Shown piece after piece: positions 4,911-6,575 of a stretch of DNA of 6,575 nucleotides. Position numbers and translations under genes: made by a program. Origin of the DNA: Methanofollis sp. (lineage in GTDB: Archaea; Halobacteriota; Methanomicrobia; Methanomicrobiales; Methanofollaceae); contig JAQVHG010000128.1 of NCBI GenBank assembly GCA_028696365.1, positions 1 to 6,575 on the forward strand. The letters are read 5' to 3'. A model generated the notes under the pieces. It had not been told where the DNA came from and made no database searches. It was given only the letters and a program-made list of their open reading frames with translations. The number at the start of each line of letters is the position of its first letter. Position 1 is the stretch's first letter.

Positions 4911-5222
4911 GGCTTTGTAGAAACCCTCTGAATGGCCATCTCTGGCGGGGGGCTTGCCGCCCCCCAAAACCCCCCGCGTCACGATAGGTCGTGGACTGCA
5001 ACGCACTCGTCATGGTTATCTATTCTGCCTTCCAGGTGCAATCGTGCTCCCGGGGGTCCGATGGCTGGGAGCGTGAGCGAGCCTGAAAATATCTCTGATT
5101 TTCGATATGTGAGCATAGCGAACACAAGAAGATGAAAGCCTTCAAAGAACTCCCGGCGAGAGACTATAGGAAGGCCGGTGACACACATCCTCCCCACGAT
5201 AAGTGAGGGCTTCTATAGAGCC
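4911..5222 (+). mobile_element. MITE-like non-autonomous element, copy D, with terminal inverted repeats and flanking duplication
   Basis: A 312-bp non-coding element. The left end GGCTTTGTAGAAACCCTC (4911-4928) matches the reverse complement of the right end (5205-5222) at 15 of 18 positions. Directly outside lie AAGCAAGAGAAA (4899-4910) and AAGCGAAGAGAAA (5223-5235), identical except for one extra G, resembling a target-site duplication. The interior has a G-run/C-run hairpin region (4945-4977), a middle module shared with copies A and B, and an insert of about 75-80 nt near 5070-5150 not seen in them. The right module matches copy C (GGTGACACACATCC). No transposase is encoded, so it would have to be moved in trans. 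The flanks are purine-rich, so chance similarity is possible. Confidence 0.65.
5205..5222. repeat. Right terminal inverted repeat of copy D
   Basis: GAGGGCTTCTATAGAGCC pairs with 4911-4928 at 15 of 18 positions. The same right end occurs at 1515-1532, 3363-3380 and 4708-4725. In copy C it is itself a perfect hairpin. Confidence 0.65.
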
Positions 5223-5235
5223 AAGCGAAGAGAAA

Positions 5236-5376
5236 ATTTCTTCGGGCATGCTTGAGGAGCCCTTTTTCCAGGTTCTTGAGAATTCCAGACGGCCAAAACC
5301 CAAATATCCTGCGTTTCTCCCATTCTATTGAGGCATCATGATGAGTGCTGTCCTGTCACTAGTCTCAGAGATCCCT
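5236..5376. other. Non-coding spacer between repeat copy D and the lipoprotein gene
   Basis: This stretch lies beyond the 3' end of the minus-strand lipoprotein gene and the right flank of the repeat. No gene, strong hairpin or T-run terminator was recognised on either strand. Confidence 0.5.
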
Positions 5377-5736
5377 TCACACCGCCCTGATAGTCAGCAC
5401 AAACTCTTTCTCCGCACTGGTCAGCGGGTCCCATGCCCCTACCAGGGAGGCCTTGAAGGTGAAGGTACCGGTGGAAAGAGGTTCGACAGTCCACTCCTGC
5501 GTCCCTGCCAGGGTTTGCTCGTCGGTGATGACCAAGCCGTCACTGAGGTCGGTCTGCCACTGCTCCCCAGCGATGGTGTCATATGGGAGAGTAATAACCA
5601 CTTTCCCGCCAGAGGCAACCGTGACCGTACTCCCGTTCTCCTCCTCACCAGCCCTCACAAGGTCAGGGGCCCCAGTACACCCGGCAGTGACGAGGACAAA
5701 GACCAGGAAAACAGTAGGTATGACCAGAGACTTCAT
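5377..5736 (-). CDS. Chagasin-like (I42 family) protease inhibitor lipoprotein
   Basis: A 119-residue exported lipoprotein. Residues 1-19 are a signal sequence ending in the lipobox VTAGC, which puts the lipid-anchored cysteine at 20. The mature part resembles chagasin-type inhibitors of papain-like cysteine proteases: a hydrophobic strand, then LPYDTIAGEQW (50-60) where the family has its NPTTGYxW loop, LAGTQEW (76-82) for the second loop, and ASLVGAWDP (96-104) where the third loop usually reads RPWE. All three tryptophan-bearing loops are recognisable but altered, so inhibitory activity is uncertain. ATG 5736 is chosen because it begins the signal peptide (MKSLVIPT); a GTG directly before it is a possible alternative. 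GGAG lies 14 nt upstream. It is divergent from the aminotransferase gene, and the target protease is unknown. Confidence 0.75.
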   Translation of the reverse strand: MKSLVIPTVFLVFVLVTAGCTGAPDLVRAGEEENGSTVTVASGGKVVITLPYDTIAGEQWQTDLSDGLVITDEQTLAGTQEWTVEPLSTGTFTFKASLVGAWDPLTSAEKEFVLTIRAV

Positions 5737-5790
5737 CACCCGGCATCGATCTCCAACAGGGATAAACGTTGCGACTTCTCCTGGAATGGG

Positions 5791-5800
5791 ATATATTTTT
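5791..5800 (-). promoter_or_regulatory. TATA box for the lipoprotein gene
   Basis: On the minus strand this reads AAAAATATAT preceded by GGCC. It would start transcription near 5765-5770 and give a leader of about 30 nt before ATG 5736. The A/T core is nearly symmetrical, so it might also serve the divergent aminotransferase, though that gene starts more than 100 nt away. Confidence 0.55.
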
Positions 5801-5892
5801 GGCCTCTCTCCTCGAATCTGTGAGTTACGTTCTCTCACAGCGCCCGGAACGGGGGGTGCATAGTGCCGGCGTGCCTGTGAGACCAGAGATGT

Positions 5893-5897
5893 GAGGT
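5893..5897 (+). promoter_or_regulatory. Ribosome binding site of the aminotransferase gene
   Basis: GAGGT lies 7 nt before GTG 5905 and 10 nt before GTG 5908. It decides that translation begins at one of these GTG codons rather than at the internal ATG 5932, which would remove conserved N-terminal residues. Confidence 0.55.
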
Positions 5898-5904
5898 AAG
5901 GACC

Positions 5905-6575
5905 GTGGTGAACTATCGTTTTGCAGATCGGATGTACAAAGCTCCAGAATCATTCATCGAAGAACTCTTCAGGGTCTCAGGAGAACCCGGCGTCATCTCC
6001 TTTGCCGGAGGTCTCCCAGACGGCTCGTTCATCGACGTGGACGGGATCGCCCGCGCCACCCGCGAGGTGATGGAGGAGGACGGAGCGTGCGCCCTTCAGT
6101 ATTCGACGACCGACGGCTACCTGCCGCTCCGAGAGTTCATCGCCGAACGCTACCAGAGACGTCTCGGCATCCCAGCCACCGCCTCAGAGATCCAGATCGT
6201 CAACGGCTCCCAGCAATGCCTCGACCTGGTGGCCAAAATCTTTCTCGACCCTGGCGACGTCGTAGGGGTCGAGCGGCCCGGGTACCTCGGGGCCATCGAG
6301 GCCTTCTCGATGTACGAGCCTGAGTTCTGTGCCGTCCCCCTCCAGGAAGACGGCCCCGACCTGGAGGCCTTCGAGAAGATGGTCGCCGAGAAGGCTCCCA
6401 AGTTCTTCTATGGAATCCCCAATTCCCAGAACCCCTCTGGCCTCACCTACTCGCAGGAGAAGCGACAGGCCATCGCTAGGATCCTTGAAGATTCTGAGAC
6501 TGTTTTCTACGAGGACGACGCCTTCGGAGAACTTTTCTTCGACGGCCAGCCGCGCCTGCCAGTGAAGAAGTACCT
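5905..6575 (+). CDS. PLP-dependent class I/II aminotransferase (3' end outside window)
   Basis: The first 223 residues of a fold-type I pyridoxal-phosphate aminotransferase; full proteins are usually near 390-400 residues. Recognisable family stretches are the N-terminal FADRMYKAPESFIEELF (6-22), VISFAGGLPD (30-39), LQYSTTDGYLPLREFIAERY (64-83), NGSQQCLDLVAKIFLDPGD (100-118), ERPGYLGAIEAF (123-134), YGIPNSQNPSG (169-179, with the Asn that contacts the cofactor) and EDDAFGELFF (203-212). The last normally reads EDDxYGELxF, so Phe replaces the usual Tyr. The cofactor-binding lysine lies beyond the window. The pattern is that of the 2-aminoadipate/aromatic/MocR-like aminotransferase group, but the substrate cannot be read from this fragment. 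The start is GTG 5905 (or the adjacent GTG 5908), supported by GAGGT. It is divergent from the chagasin-like gene. Confidence 0.88.
   Translation, partial: MVNYRFADRMYKAPESFIEELFRVSGEPGVISFAGGLPDGSFIDVDGIARATREVMEEDGACALQYSTTDGYLPLREFIAERYQRRLGIPATASEIQIVNGSQQCLDLVAKIFLDPGDVVGVERPGYLGAIEAFSMYEPEFCAVPLQEDGPDLEAFEKMVAEKAPKFFYGIPNSQNPSGLTYSQEKRQAIARILEDSETVFYEDDAFGELFFDGQPRLPVKKY

Noticed and set aside
3381..5376. CRISPR array or other cas genes near the Cas4-like gene
   Set aside because: No regularly spaced 25-40 nt direct repeats with unique spacers are present. The repeats here are long, irregularly spaced and modular.
5338..5863. Plus-strand frames of 161 and 136 codons opposite the chagasin-like gene
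   Set aside because: They are antisense to a gene with a clear signal peptide, lipobox and family motifs, and one begins in repeat-free spacer without a ribosome binding site.

Overview
The window looks like chromosomal DNA of a methanogenic archaeon of the order Methanomicrobiales (Methanofollis/Methanoculleus-like; genus not certain). Supporting signs are GC-rich codon use, AT-rich archaeal TATA boxes 25-30 nt before starts, near-leaderless starts, oligo-T terminators, and the protein set: a site-2 protease, an NfeD-slipin pair, a Cas4-like four-cysteine protein, a DUF3467 protein, a chagasin-like lipoprotein and a class I/II aminotransferase. This placement rests on recognition by eye, not on a search.

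Layout. Positions 5-1318 (+) hold an intramembrane site-2 metalloprotease whose frame is broken by a TGA at 131-133; everything from 203 on, including the active site, is open. Positions 1618-3147 (+) are a two-gene operon, nfeD-like then slipin, with abutting genes, an AT-rich promoter in front and an oligo-T terminator behind. Positions 3572-4237 (-) encode a Cas4-like protein that keeps the iron-sulfur cysteines but seems to have lost the nuclease residues. It is divergent from a 97-residue DUF3467 protein (4278-4571, +) across only 40 nt, with interleaved promoters. Positions 5377-5736 (-) encode a small lipoprotein of the chagasin (I42) cysteine-protease inhibitor family, divergent from an aminotransferase that begins at 5905 (+) and runs off the window.

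The long gaps are not empty. They hold four same-orientation copies of one modular, non-coding repeat (about 1339-1532, 3162-3380, 4603-4725, 4911-5222). The longest copy has 18-bp imperfect terminal inverted repeats (15/18) and is bracketed directly by a 12/13-nt direct repeat, so it looks like a miniature inverted-repeat element (MITE). The shortest copy looks internally deleted and ends in a perfect hairpin plus T6. A hairpin near the right end shows a compensatory base-pair change between copies. This repeat family is the most interesting and least explained signal in the window.

How the genes fit together: site-2 protease, NfeD and slipin all act in or at the membrane and are plausible parts of membrane-protein quality control. 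The remaining genes share no obvious pathway and look like independent transcription units separated by repeat-filled spacers.
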